Assembly (NCBI RefSeq): GCF_963677035.1
Contig: NZ_OY781472.1
Location: 868,001-932,000, forward strand
Length of the DNA stretch: 64,000 nucleotides
Direction: 5' to 3'
DNA from: an uncultured Hyphomonas sp.
GTDB lineage: Bacteria > Pseudomonadota > Alphaproteobacteria > Caulobacterales > Hyphomonadaceae
A model generated the notes under the pieces. The model was not told the DNA's origin, searched no databases, and saw only the letters and a program-made list of their open reading frames with translations. A program made the translations under genes and the position numbers. Below, piece after piece: positions 35,326-43,893 of this stretch; within the stretch, counting starts at the first letter, position 1; each line of letters begins with the position of its first letter.

Positions 35326-35688
35326 ATGCTGACCCGCGCTTTCGCGGAAGAATTTGCCAATGACTGGCTGTCGGCATGGAACGACAGGGATATCGATCGT
35401 ATCCTGTCGCACTATGCCGACGACGTCATCTTCCACAGCCCGCGCATCGCGCTGGTGATGGGCGATGACGCGGCCACCGTCCACGGAAAGAAAGCGCTGC
35501 AAACCTATTGGACCGAGGCCCTTTCGAGGGCCCGATCCCTGTTCTTTGCAATCGACAATGTGCTTGTCGGCTCCGATGCCGTGACCATTCTCTACACGAA
35601 CCACCGTGAAGAGAAGGTCGCAGAAACCTTCATCTTCAACGAAGACGGCGAAGTCAGCCGTTCCATCGCAGCCTACGGCCCGGCCTAG
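35326..35688 (+). CDS. NTF2/SnoaL-like protein
   Basis: A 120-residue alpha+beta-barrel protein of the NTF2-like superfamily: [31 protein letters not shown] is the typical start (helices then first strand), [10 protein letters not shown] the third helix, and [26 protein letters not shown] the sheet. Such proteins serve as small enzymes or binding modules and specificity cannot be predicted. ATG lies three bases after the ccr stop, indicating translational coupling. Its last four bases overlap the convergent purA. Confidence 0.85.
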   Translation: MLTRAFAEEFANDWLSAWNDRDIDRILSHYADDVIFHSPRIALVMGDDAATVHGKKALQTYWTEALSRARSLFFAIDNVLVGSDAVTILYTNHREEKVAETFIFNEDGEVSRSIAAYGPA

Positions 35689-36977
35689 ACCTCAAACGGG
35701 TCGCGCATGAGGATGACATCTTCGCGTTCCGGGCTGGTGGAGACGAGGGCGCAGGGCTTGCCGACGAGTTCTTCCAGACGCCGGACATATTTCACGGCCT
35801 CCGCCGGCAGGTCCGCCCAGGAACGGGCCCCCGCAGTTGAGCCTTTCCAGCCCTGCATGGTTTCGTAGACCGGTTCCACAGCCGCCTGATCGGTCAGGCC
35901 TGCGGGATAGTAATCAATCTTCTGACCATTCAGCCGGTAAGCAACGCAGACCTTGATTTCGTCGAACCCGTCCAGAACATCCAGCTTGGTCAGCGCGAGC
36001 CCGTTGACGCCGGAAGTGGCACAGGCCTGGCGTACCATGACGCTGTCAAACCAGCCGCAGCGGCGTGCCCGGCCAGTGTTCACACCAACTTCACGTCCAA
36101 CCGTACCCAGACGTTCGCCGATCTCATTGTCCTGTTCCGTCGGGAACGGTCCGGCCCCGACGCGGGTCGTGTAGGCCTTCGCGAGGCCCAGAACATAGGA
36201 GATCGCGCCCGGCCCGACGCCCGAGCCTGCGGATGCATTCCCGGCGACGACATTAGAGGAGGTCACAAAGGGATAGGTGCCGTGGTCGACATCCAGCATC
36301 ACCCCCTGCGCGCCTTCGAACAGGATCCGCTTGCCCGCCTTCACCTGCTCGTCCAGCAGCTTCCAGACCGGCTGGGCATAGGCCAGCACTTTCGGGGCAA
36401 TTTCCAGGAGATCCGCCTTCAGCTTCGCGCCATCCGGCTCCGGCAGGTCGAGCCCTGCGCGCAGCGGCCGGTGGTGGGCCAGCAGGCGTTCGATCTTCAT
36501 GTCGAGCGCGGCCGGGTCGGAAAGGTCTGCCACGCGAATGGCGCGGCGGCCAACACGGTCTTCATAGGCCGGGCCGATGCCGCGTTTTGTCGTGCCGATC
36601 TGTGCGGCGCCGAGCGCGCCCTCACGGGCTGCATCGATGTCCTTGTGCCAGGGCAGGATCAGGGCCGCATTATCGGCGAGAACCAGGGTTTCGGGAGAGA
36701 CTTCGACGCCTTGTCCCTGAATGCCTTCGATCTCGGTCAGCATGTGCCAGGGATCAACCACGACCCCGTTTCCGATCACCGACAGCTTGCCGCCGCGCAC
36801 GAGGCCGGACGGCAGCAGCGCCAGTTTGAAGACTTTGCCGTCGATCACCAGTGTGTGGCCGGCATTGTGCCCGCCCTGGAACCGGACGACCACGTCCGCC
36901 CGGCTGGAAAGCCAGTCGACGATCTTGCCCTTGCCTTCGTCGCCCCATTGGGCGCCTACGACCACTACGCCAGCCAT
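35685..36977 (-). CDS. purA: Adenylosuccinate synthetase
   Basis: A 430-residue GTP-dependent enzyme joining IMP and aspartate in AMP synthesis. Landmarks: [44 protein letters not shown], the IMP-binding [21 protein letters not shown] (in pieces: [19 protein letters not shown]) and [18 protein letters not shown] 36977 with AGGAG seven bases upstream is the family start; a GTG/ATG further upstream adds non-conserved residues. Monocistronic between convergent NTF2-like and PagL-like genes. Confidence 0.98.
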   Translation of the reverse strand: MAGVVVVGAQWGDEGKGKIVDWLSSRADVVVRFQGGHNAGHTLVIDGKVFKLALLPSGLVRGGKLSVIGNGVVVDPWHMLTEIEGIQGQGVEVSPETLVLADNAALILPWHKDIDAAREGALGAAQIGTTKRGIGPAYEDRVGRRAIRVADLSDPAALDMKIERLLAHHRPLRAGLDLPEPDGAKLKADLLEIAPKVLAYAQPVWKLLDEQVKAGKRILFEGAQGVMLDVDHGTYPFVTSSNVVAGNASAGSGVGPGAISYVLGLAKAYTTRVGAGPFPTEQDNEIGERLGTVGREVGVNTGRARRCGWFDSVMVRQACATSGVNGLALTKLDVLDGFDEIKVCVAYRLNGQKIDYYPAGLTDQAAVEPVYETMQGWKGSTAGARSWADLPAEAVKYVRRLEELVGKPCALVSTSPEREDVILMRDPFEV

Positions 36978-37052
36978 ATGCCGCTCCTGTTCAGTCCGCG
37001 GCGACATGGGCAGGATTCAGAGCAGAAAAGCAAGGGGCCTTTGGCCGCGCCC

Positions 37053-37631
37053 TTACCGGAAACGGTAGCTGACGCGCAGACCGATATTGTCGAGGCCCTG
37101 ATTGCGGCCATTTCCGATCACCTGCCCGTGGCTGAGGTGCTCATACATCACCTCGATTCCCCAGGTTTCGTTGACGTCGTGGTGCAGACCCAGCGTGGTG
37201 CGGAAAAGATCGCGCGATCCGAGAAGAATGTGCTTTTCGGTGAAGGCCAGGCTCCGCGGATCGCCCTGCGGAAACGGGCTCTCCAGCTCACCGTCATGGA
37301 TGACATAACCGAAACTGGGCTCGAACTGCCATGTCTGCGAGATCGGAAACGACCAGCGCAGGCCGGCCCCGCCAAAACTCGTGTCGCCCTGCAGGCTGCC
37401 GCTGCCCATCACATAAGGCCGCGGGCTCCAGATGACGCCCAGGAAGTCCGGAGAGGTGAAAAGGAGTTCCCCGTTAATGCTCGGTCCGGGCTCCTTGTCC
37501 GCATTGTCGCAGCCAAGCACACAGACATTCTCCTGCATCACGCCGAGGCGGATTTCGCTGACAATGTCAGCTGAGGCAAACAGAGGAAAGAACATGATGA
37601 TCGAAGCGCTTGCGATCAGAAAACGGCGCAT
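37053..37631 (-). CDS. PagL-like outer-membrane acyl hydrolase
   Basis: A 192-residue protein with signal peptide (about 22 residues, ending FASADI) and a beta-barrel pattern ending in an aromatic residue-plus-Arg (LRVSYRFR). The C-terminal block YEHLSHGQVIGNGRNQGLDN matches the lipid A 3-O-deacylase (PagL / acyloxyacyl hydrolase) family, where a His-Ser pair two residues apart is catalytic; here His-Leu-Ser-His. The second position after Ser is His instead of the more usual Asn. Two Cys near residue 36-41 could form a disulfide. AGGAG precedes ATG 37631. Activity is inferred from family. Confidence 0.72.
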   Translation of the reverse strand: MRRFLIASASIIMFFPLFASADIVSEIRLGVMQENVCVLGCDNADKEPGPSINGELLFTSPDFLGVIWSPRPYVMGSGSLQGDTSFGGAGLRWSFPISQTWQFEPSFGYVIHDGELESPFPQGDPRSLAFTEKHILLGSRDLFRTTLGLHHDVNETWGIEVMYEHLSHGQVIGNGRNQGLDNIGLRVSYRFR

Positions 37632-37754
37632 GGAATCTCCTGAAAAGTTACAGGCGAGAAAGAATGTTCCGACTCTCCCGTCAAGCGTATCACCGCGGTC
37701 CGCCTGCAATTTACACGGCAAAGTGAACACGGCTCACACCCCTGCCACCCCCGA

Positions 37755-37790
37755 ATAAAAAACGGGCAGCCCGGCAGGACCGCCCGTTTT
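37755..37790 (-). terminator. Rho-independent terminator (minus strand) after serA
   Basis: On the minus strand a 9-bp stem (37782-37790 with 37758-37766) runs into a T run (complement of the A run at 37756-37762), 35 bases past the serA stop. Stem and tail overlap. It would end the serC-serA transcript. Confidence 0.8.
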
Positions 37791-37824
37791 CAGCAATAAA
37801 ATCAATTCACTGGCTGTACGCCGG

Positions 37825-39420
37825 TCAGAAGGTCAGCACTTTGGCGTAGCGGACCTGCGACAGAGTATTCAGCTTCTCGATCATGCCCGTGCTCGGCGTC
37901 GAGTCGATCCCGATAAGGGCGATCGCCTCGTCCCCGGCCGTGGTCCGGCCAAGGTGGAAGGTGGCGATGTTGATCTGCTCTTCGCCCAGCATCTGACCCA
38001 GCGCCCCGATGAAGCCCGGCTGGTCGAGATTGTTCACATACAGCATGACCGGCGCGAAATCGCCTTCCAGCGCCATGCCTTTGACTTCGACAATCCGCGG
38101 CTTGCCGGCGATCAGCGTGCCGGCCAGCGTGCGCCAGCCGCCTTCCGGTGCGTTCTGGGTCGCCTTGGTCTTCACCTTGATGCGGACGAGGCTGTCATAG
38201 ACCGGGCTGTCCTCGGTCTTGGTTTCCGTCAGCTTCACGCCGCTGTCGGCAAGAATCGCCGGGGCCGAAACCATGTTCACGTCCCCGCGCGAGGCCCGCA
38301 GCAAACCGGCCAGCAGCGCCGCCGTCAGCGGCTTGCGGTTAAGGTCAGCAACCTCGCCTTCATACTCGATGACCACTTCTTCATAGCCGAAGTCGGAGAT
38401 CTGGCCGGCGAAAGCGCCGAGCTTTTCTGCCAGCGCCGCGAACGGCTTGATCCGGGGCGCTTCCTCTGCCGTGATCGATGGCATGTTGAGCGCATTGGTG
38501 ACCGCACCGGACAGGAGATAGTCCGACATCTGTTCGGCCACCTGAAGGGCAACGTTTTCCTGCGCCTCGGTGGTCGCAGCGCCGAGGTGCGGCGTGGCGA
38601 TGAAATTCGGTGCTCCGAAGAGGATGTTTTCCTTGGCAGGTTCTTCCGCGAACACGTCGAAGGCTGCAGCAGCGATATGCCCGCTTTCCAGAAGATCTTT
38701 CGTTGCCGCCTCGTCGACCAGGCCGCCACGCGCGCAGTTGACGATGATGACGCCCTTCTTGGTCTTCTCCAGGTTTTCCCGGCTGAGGACGTTCTTCGTC
38801 TGATCTGTCAGCGGAACGTGCAGCGTGATCACGTCCGCCCGTTCCAGCAGGTCCTCGAGTTCCACCTTCTCGACACCGAGCTCTACAGCCCGCTCTTCCG
38901 TCAGGAAGGGGTCGTAGGCAGCGACCTTCATTTTCAGGCCGATGGCCCGCTCTGCGACTCGGCTGCCGATATTGCCGCAGCCGATCAGGCCCAGCGTCTT
39001 GTAGGAGACTTCCGTCCCCATGAAGTCTTTTTTGGGCCACTCCCCTGCTTGCGTCCGGGCATTGGCAGCCGGGATTTGCCGGGCCGCCGCGAACATCATG
39101 GCGATGGCGTGCTCGGCGGTGGTGATGGCATTGCCGAAAGGTGTGTTCATCACCACAACGCCTTTGGCGGTCGCGGCTTTGATGTCGACATTGTCGACAC
39201 CGATCCCGGCCCGGCCGATGACTTTCAGATTGGTCGCAGCGGCGATGACGTCCGCATTCGGCTTGCAGGCCGAACGAACGACGAGGCCGTCATATTCCGG
39301 AATTTCCGCGATCAGCTCTTCCGTATTCAGACCGGTCTTGGTGACGGTTTCGATGCCGCGGGCATGGAAGATTTCCACGGCGGCGGGGGAGAGTTTATCT
39401 CCGATAAGGACTTTAGGCAT
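37825..39420 (-). CDS. serA: D-3-phosphoglycerate dehydrogenase
   Basis: A 531-residue long-form SerA, the first step of serine synthesis. The N-terminal start MPKVLIGDKLSPAAVEIF, nucleotide loop GLIGCGNIGSRVAERA, the catalytic Arg/Glu/His region (NCARGGLVDE, ATPHLGAATTEAQENVA), an intervening domain (about residues 320-450) and a C-terminal ACT domain (VMLYVNNLDQPGFIGALG) are all present. ATG 39420 has AAGGA eight bases upstream. serC lies 110 bp upstream on the same strand; the pair is the standard alphaproteobacterial serCA operon. Confidence 0.97.
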   Translation of the reverse strand: MPKVLIGDKLSPAAVEIFHARGIETVTKTGLNTEELIAEIPEYDGLVVRSACKPNADVIAAATNLKVIGRAGIGVDNVDIKAATAKGVVVMNTPFGNAITTAEHAIAMMFAAARQIPAANARTQAGEWPKKDFMGTEVSYKTLGLIGCGNIGSRVAERAIGLKMKVAAYDPFLTEERAVELGVEKVELEDLLERADVITLHVPLTDQTKNVLSRENLEKTKKGVIIVNCARGGLVDEAATKDLLESGHIAAAAFDVFAEEPAKENILFGAPNFIATPHLGAATTEAQENVALQVAEQMSDYLLSGAVTNALNMPSITAEEAPRIKPFAALAEKLGAFAGQISDFGYEEVVIEYEGEVADLNRKPLTAALLAGLLRASRGDVNMVSAPAILADSGVKLTETKTEDSPVYDSLVRIKVKTKATQNAPEGGWRTLAGTLIAGKPRIVEVKGMALEGDFAPVMLYVNNLDQPGFIGALGQMLGEEQINIATFHLGRTTAGDEAIALIGIDSTPSTGMIEKLNTLSQVRYAKVLTF

Positions 39421-39530
39421 GTGAGTATCCTTGAGGTGTCGTCCCGGACGCAGCAAGCGATCCGGGGTCTTGTACGTATTCGGGGGAAAGGTCCCGGATC
39501 AGCCCGATGGGCTGTCCGGGATGACAGGCG

Positions 39531-40694
39531 TTAAATCGCGGCCACTTCTTCAGCGAAGGCCCAGTCGAGCCACGGCGTCAGCTTGGCCACGTCGGACGGT
39601 TCCACCGTGCCGCCGCACCAGATGCGCAGGCCCGGAGGGGCCTTGGCATAGCCGGCGGCATCGAAGCAGGCGTTCTCTGTCTCGAGACGTTTCATCATCG
39701 CTTTCACGAAGGCACGCTGGCCCGCCTCGTCGAGGCCGGCAACGCGCGGATCCACGATCTTGAACGTGACGCCCGTATTGGAACGGACATCCGCATCCGG
39801 ACACAGGAAATCGACCCAGTCCGTTTTCGCGGCCCAGTCGGCAAGGATGCCGAGGCTCTCATCGGAGCGGCCTTTCAGGGCCTTCCAGCCACCGAGGGCT
39901 TCACACCAGTCGAGGGCCTGCAGATAGTCTTCAACGCACAGCATGGACGGCGTGTTGATCGTGGCGCCTTCGAACAGGTCCTCGTTCAGCTTGCCGCCTT
40001 TGGTCATGCGGAACAATTTCGGCAGCGCGCGGTCCGGCGTGTAGGTTTCAAGACGCTTCACGGCGTTCGGCGACAGGATCAGCATGCCATGGGCCGCTTC
40101 CCCGCCGAGAATCTTCTGCCAGGAATAGGTCACGACATCGAGCTTCTCCCACTCGATATCCTGCGCGAAGGCGGCCGAGGTCGCATCGCAGATCACGACA
40201 CGGTCCGGGTTCGGCTTGATCCAGTCGGCGTTCGGCACGCGGACACCGGACGTCGTGCCGTTCCAGGTGAAGATGATGTCGGCATCGTCGCGCGCCTGAG
40301 TGAAGTCAGGCAGCGCGCCATAGTCAGCGCCATAGGTCTTGCAGTCAGCCAGCTTCAACTGCTTGGTCGCGTCGGTGACCCAGTCCTGCCCGAAGCTTTC
40401 CCAGGCAAAGACGTCCACAGGCTTCGCGCCCAGCATGGACCACATGCACATCTCCACGGCGCCGGTATCGGACGCGGGCACGATGGCCACGCGATAGCCG
40501 TCCGGCAGGCCGAGAATGGTCTTGGTCCGCTCAATGGCCGCTTTCAGCTTCTTCTTCGCATCACCGGAGCGGTGCGAACGGCCGAGCACGGCAGTGTTCA
40601 GTTTTTCAAGGGAAAATCCTGGGCGTTTGGCAGTCGGGCCCGAGGAAAAATGCGGGCATGCTGGCAGCACGCCGGGTTTGGCGACGGTCGTCAT
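39531..40694 (-). CDS. serC: Phosphoserine aminotransferase
   Basis: A 387-residue PLP enzyme of the alphaproteobacterial SerC subtype, turning 3-phosphohydroxypyruvate into phosphoserine. Landmarks: PHFSSGPTAKRPGF, LGRSHRSGDAKKKL, IVPASDTGAVEMCMWSML, TWNGTTSGVRVPN, and the PLP lysine in TYSWQKILGGEAAHGM. ATG 40694 is nine bases from AGGAG; the longer upstream frame runs through the leader RNA and is not used. It precedes serA in the same operon and carries a structured 5' leader. Confidence 0.96.
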   Translation of the reverse strand: MTTVAKPGVLPACPHFSSGPTAKRPGFSLEKLNTAVLGRSHRSGDAKKKLKAAIERTKTILGLPDGYRVAIVPASDTGAVEMCMWSMLGAKPVDVFAWESFGQDWVTDATKQLKLADCKTYGADYGALPDFTQARDDADIIFTWNGTTSGVRVPNADWIKPNPDRVVICDATSAAFAQDIEWEKLDVVTYSWQKILGGEAAHGMLILSPNAVKRLETYTPDRALPKLFRMTKGGKLNEDLFEGATINTPSMLCVEDYLQALDWCEALGGWKALKGRSDESLGILADWAAKTDWVDFLCPDADVRSNTGVTFKIVDPRVAGLDEAGQRAFVKAMMKRLETENACFDAAGYAKAPPGLRIWCGGTVEPSDVAKLTPWLDWAFAEEVAAI

Positions 40695-40790
40695 CTGTTT
40701 TACTCCTATCCTCACAGATAGGCTGGCACCCGTTGGGGGATGCTGGCCCGCCGCGTCTGTCTCACATTTCGGAGGCGTGCGCAAACGGCA
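40695..40790 (-). ncRNA. Candidate serC leader RNA (cis-regulatory)
   Basis: Directly upstream of serC, the minus-strand RNA folds into two adjacent hairpins. The first (40748-40721) has GGC and GCAUCC/GGGUGC pairs. The second (40722-40705) has a perfect 6-bp stem CCUAUC/GAUAGG whose 3' arm reaches into the AGGAG ribosome site. A serC motif located before serC in alphaproteobacteria is an established RNA class (Rfam). I match it by position and layout, not by a covariance model. The likely effect is control of ribosome access. Confidence 0.6.
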
Positions 40791-40863
40791 TTTCTGTGAC
40801 GGGATCGGCAGGTGACGCGAAACGGCAACCTGCTAAGCTGCTCAAAAAAGTGGAGGAACCCCC

Positions 40864-41700
40864 GTGAACATGACCGTCCAGCCGCTGACCGGCACCCTTG
40901 GCGCAGAGATCCATGGCGTGGATCTCAAGCAGGATTTGTCGAATGCCGAGTTCGATGCCGTGCACCAGGCCTTTCTCGACCACAAGGTGATCGTGCTGCG
41001 CGGCCAGCAGGGCCTGACGCCGGACCAGCAAAAGGCCTTCGCCCGCCGCTTCGGTACGCTGAACATTCACCCCTATGTGAAGGGCATGGACGGACATCCG
41101 GAACTGCTGGAGATCATCAAGGAGCCGGACGAGAAGACCAATTTCGGCGGCGGCTGGCATTCCGACATGAGCTTCCTGGAAAAGCCTGCGCTTGGTTCCG
41201 TCCTGCACGCCATCGATGTTCCGCCCTATGGCGGCGACACGCTGTTCGCCGACCAGCAGGCCGCGTATGACCAGCTCTCTTCCGGCCTGAAGAAAACGCT
41301 GGAAGGCATGACCGCCGTGCATACGGCCAGCAAGGAGTATGGCGCTGACGGCTATTCAGCCGCCGTGCGCCAGTCGATGGACGCGACAGCGGCGCCCGAT
41401 GCACCGGAATACGAGCATCCAGTGATCCGTACCCATCCGGAAACGGGCCGCAAGGGGCTGTTCATCAACCCGGCCTTCACGCTGCGCTTTGCCGGGTGGA
41501 GCCGGAAGGAAAGCCGCCCGCTGCTGAACTATCTGTTCGATCTGTCACGCGAGGAGCGCAACACCTGCCGCGTGCGCTGGCAGGCGGGCGACGTGACCAT
41601 GTGGGACAATCGCTGCGTCTGGCACTATGCCCTCAACGATTATCACGGCCACCGCCGCCACATGCGCCGCGCCACGATTGATGGTGACCGGCCGCGTTAA
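40864..41700 (+). CDS. TauD/TfdA-family Fe(II)/2-oxoglutarate dioxygenase
   Basis: A 278-residue dioxygenase of the taurine/alpha-ketoglutarate family. The iron ligands are in GGGWHSDMSF (His99 and Asp101) and in WDNRCVWHYALND (distal His about 254), with the co-substrate Arg in HRRHMRR. The N-terminus PLTGTLGAEIHGVDL is typical. It may cleave sulfonates, phenoxyalkanoates or similar compounds; substrate cannot be assigned. The start is GTG 40864 with GGAGG eight bases upstream. It is divergent from serC and overlaps the convergent YhhN-family gene by four bases. Confidence 0.92.
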   Translation: MNMTVQPLTGTLGAEIHGVDLKQDLSNAEFDAVHQAFLDHKVIVLRGQQGLTPDQQKAFARRFGTLNIHPYVKGMDGHPELLEIIKEPDEKTNFGGGWHSDMSFLEKPALGSVLHAIDVPPYGGDTLFADQQAAYDQLSSGLKKTLEGMTAVHTASKEYGADGYSAAVRQSMDATAAPDAPEYEHPVIRTHPETGRKGLFINPAFTLRFAGWSRKESRPLLNYLFDLSREERNTCRVRWQAGDVTMWDNRCVWHYALNDYHGHRRHMRRATIDGDRPR

Positions 41701-42368
41701 GCGGGTGGCATCAGGAACGGATAAGTCCCGCCCCACGCAATCAGGGCCTGCCCGAAGAAATAGAGCCCCCACACGGCCAGCGACGGGGCCATCCGTTTCG
41801 GCGCCCCATCCGGCCGGCCGAACAGCTGCAGCGACAGGATCATGTCGGAGGCGACGAACATCACCGCGCCCAGCGTCACCAGAAGGAAGGGCGGCTGCAG
41901 CCGCAACGCAGCAGCCCCCATCACCAGGATGACCGCCGTATAGGCAAAGACCGGTATCCGCATCGGCCCCAGGGATGGCGCGAGCCAGCGCACGAAGACA
42001 ACGCCGCCAAGAACCAGCACGGTCTGCGCGGTGAGGTTCAGCAGGTTCCGGTCCGTCTGCGGCAGGGCCCAGAACAGGGCGATATAGGCGACATGGGCCA
42101 GGAAAAAGGCCGCCATGCCGGGCTTCAGCCATTTATCCTCGCCCGGCTTGTCCACCGCCAGAAAGGCATCCCCGACCGAAGACAGGGCGAGCCCCGCAAC
42201 CAGCAGCCACGGTCCGCCCGCCAGATAAGCGAACACGGCCAGTAACGCGGTCGATCCGGTCTTGACCAGAAGGCCGGGCAAGCCTCCGCCCTCACGCCAG
42301 CACCAGCCGGCCCAGTACAGAACGCCAAAGACAATCGCGCCCGCAAGCACGGCGGTTTCCCAAGCCAT
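41697..42368 (-). CDS. YhhN/TMEM86-family protein, lysoplasmalogenase-like
   Basis: A 223-residue protein with about eight membrane helices. Two conserved acidic blocks are LALSSVGDAFLAVD (about residues 60-72) and FVASDMILSLQLFG (about 170-183), characteristic of YhhN/TMEM86 proteins; mammalian TMEM86B hydrolyses lysoplasmalogen vinyl ethers. The bacterial substrate is unproven. It is followed by the convergent TauD gene with a 4-bp overlap, and the YkvA gene lies 26 bases upstream on the same strand. Confidence 0.88.
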   Translation of the reverse strand: MAWETAVLAGAIVFGVLYWAGWCWREGGGLPGLLVKTGSTALLAVFAYLAGGPWLLVAGLALSSVGDAFLAVDKPGEDKWLKPGMAAFFLAHVAYIALFWALPQTDRNLLNLTAQTVLVLGGVVFVRWLAPSLGPMRIPVFAYTAVILVMGAAALRLQPPFLLVTLGAVMFVASDMILSLQLFGRPDGAPKRMAPSLAVWGLYFFGQALIAWGGTYPFLMPPA

Positions 42369-42394
42369 CCGGCAGCCTCCCCTTTTTGTATTTT

Positions 42395-42793
42395 CTAGTC
42401 TTCGTTCACCGGTTCCGGCACACGCAAGATGCGCCGGGCGGCGGCTCTATGTGTTTCTTTCACATGCATGCCCACCAGGCCAAGCGCCGTGGCAAGCACG
42501 GTCGCGTCATCGGTAAAGCCGAGGCCGGTGATGAAGTCGGGCAACAAGTCCATCGGCGTGACAAAATAGGCCACCGCCGCGAACAGCACAGCCTTGGCCC
42601 GCCGCGGCGTGTGCGGATCACGCGCCGCATACCAGGCCGCCACAAGGTCGTCTGCGAAGGGGATTCTGCCCACCATCCGCATCAGCTTCGGGATCAGCCC
42701 GCGCGACGTACGCTCGTCACGCTCGATCGACTTCGGGATATAGCGCCCGTCCTCATTGAGGACTGTGTTGATAACTTCCGCTGCGTCAGACAT
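42395..42793 (-). CDS. YkvA-family (DUF1232) protein
   Basis: A 132-residue protein with the DUF1232 core at about residues 60-100: AAWYAARDPHTPRRAKAVLFAAVAYFVTPMDLLPD (in pieces: RAKAVLFAAVAYFV, TPMDLLPDFI), containing a hydrophobic helix and the conserved PMDLLPD. The family is widespread and of unknown function. It is first of a likely two-gene operon with the YhhN-like gene and divergent from the SDR gene 66 bp away. Confidence 0.88.
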   Translation of the reverse strand: MSDAAEVINTVLNEDGRYIPKSIERDERTSRGLIPKLMRMVGRIPFADDLVAAWYAARDPHTPRRAKAVLFAAVAYFVTPMDLLPDFITGLGFTDDATVLATALGLVGMHVKETHRAAARRILRVPEPVNED

Positions 42794-42859
42794 TGCGTCC
42801 TCCTGTCAGCACTATAGATCATCTGAAAAGTTGTTGGAAACAAGGGAGGGCTGCGGCCC

Positions 42860-43639
42860 ATGGAACTCAATTCGAATATTTCGGCAGTCATCACCGGAGG
42901 CGCATCCGGTCTCGGCGCTGCAACGGCGACGAAACTGGCCAGCTATGGCGTCAAGGTCGCCCTGTTCGACCTGAACGCTGAAAAAGGCGAAGCCCTCGCC
43001 AAGGAACTCGGCGGTGTGTTCTGCGAGTGTAACGTGACCGACGAAGCCAGCGTCGACGCTGCGTTTGCGAAATCCCGCGCCGCCATCGGCCAGGAACGCA
43101 TCCTGATCAACTGCGCCGGCACCGGCAACGCCATCAAGACGGCCAGCCGCAACAAGGAAACCGGCGAAATCAGCCACTTCCCGCTCGATAAGTTCAACCT
43201 GATCATCCAGATCAACCTGGTCGGCACCTTCCGCTGCATCGCGAAATCCGCTGCCGGCATGATGACGCTCGACCCGATCGACGGCGAGCGCGGCGCGATC
43301 GTGAACACCGCCTCGGTTGCCGCCGAAGACGGCCAGATCGGCCAGGCCGCCTACTCCGCTTCCAAAGGCGGCGTTGTCGGCATGACCCTGCCGATCGCCC
43401 GCGACCTTTCCCGTGAGCTGATCCGCGTCAACACGATCCTGCCGGGCATCTTCAACACCCCGCTGCTGCAGGGTGCACCAGAGCCGGTCAAGCAGGCCCT
43501 CGGCGCGCAGGTGCCGAACCCGGCCCGCCTCGGCAATCCGGAAGAATACGCCTCGCTGGCCACCGAAATGTGCCGCAACGGCTACTTCAACGGCGAAGAC
43601 GTCCGCCTCGACGGCGCAATCCGCATGGCGCCGCGCTGA
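42860..43639 (+). CDS. SDR-family 3-hydroxyacyl-CoA dehydrogenase-like
   Basis: A 259-residue classical SDR. The NAD(P) loop is TGGASGLGAATA (residues 12-23); Asp37 after the second strand suggests NAD preference; catalytic Ser152, Tyr165 and Lys169 (YSASK) are intact. It resembles HSD17B10/type 2 3-hydroxyacyl-CoA dehydrogenases, including the inserted NKETGEISHFPLDKF segment, so a beta-oxidation or branched-chain degradation role is likely. AGGGAGG lies upstream of ATG 42860. It is followed by a structured intergenic element and terminator. Confidence 0.92.
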   Translation: MELNSNISAVITGGASGLGAATATKLASYGVKVALFDLNAEKGEALAKELGGVFCECNVTDEASVDAAFAKSRAAIGQERILINCAGTGNAIKTASRNKETGEISHFPLDKFNLIIQINLVGTFRCIAKSAAGMMTLDPIDGERGAIVNTASVAAEDGQIGQAAYSASKGGVVGMTLPIARDLSRELIRVNTILPGIFNTPLLQGAPEPVKQALGAQVPNPARLGNPEEYASLATEMCRNGYFNGEDVRLDGAIRMAPR

Positions 43640-43642
43640 TTG

Positions 43643-43777
43643 ATTGCTCGGTGCTGTTCGCGGGCTAAAGCCCGCGGCACCTGCGCCTGCGCATTGCTTG
43701 TGGTGGAGCGCCATCTCACGAGCGAAGCGAAGGCGCAGCGGCCCCGAGCCGGAGGCGAGGGAACAGCCGCGAGCAAT
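43643..43777. repeat. Structured GC-rich intergenic element
   Basis: A 135-bp non-coding stretch framed by ATTGCTCG (43643-43650) and its exact complement CGAGCAAT (43770-43777). Inside lies a strong short hairpin (CGCGGGCT at 43659-43666 with AGCCCGCG at 43669-43676) and GCG-rich repetitive sequence. The layout suits a REP/BIME-like extragenic repeat or a transcribed structured RNA. No copy was found elsewhere in the window. Confidence 0.45.
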
Positions 43778-43785
43778 GGAAAAAC

Positions 43786-43815
43786 AAGGCCTGCCCCAGG
43801 GGGCGGGCCTTTTTT
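43786..43815 (+). terminator. Rho-independent terminator after the SDR gene
   Basis: A stem of AAGGCCTGCCCC with GGGGCGGGCCTT (one G-U pair) and a T run at 43810-43815, 147 bases past the SDR stop and before the nitroreductase. Confidence 0.85.
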
Positions 43816-43893
43816 CTTTGCCGCAACGGAAGGGGCTGTCAGACGAGCCGGGTGCGTTACAAGGGTTCCGATAACAGATTGGGAGGTCCACCC

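Noticed and set aside
36282..37574. 430-codon frame on the plus strand over purA and the PagL-like gene
   Set aside because: It spans two real genes and the gap between them on the other strand and has no recognisable domain.
37954..39534. 526-codon open frame opposite serA
   Set aside because: Low-complexity Gly/Arg/His/Asp composition typical of antisense frames; serA on the other strand has every family motif.
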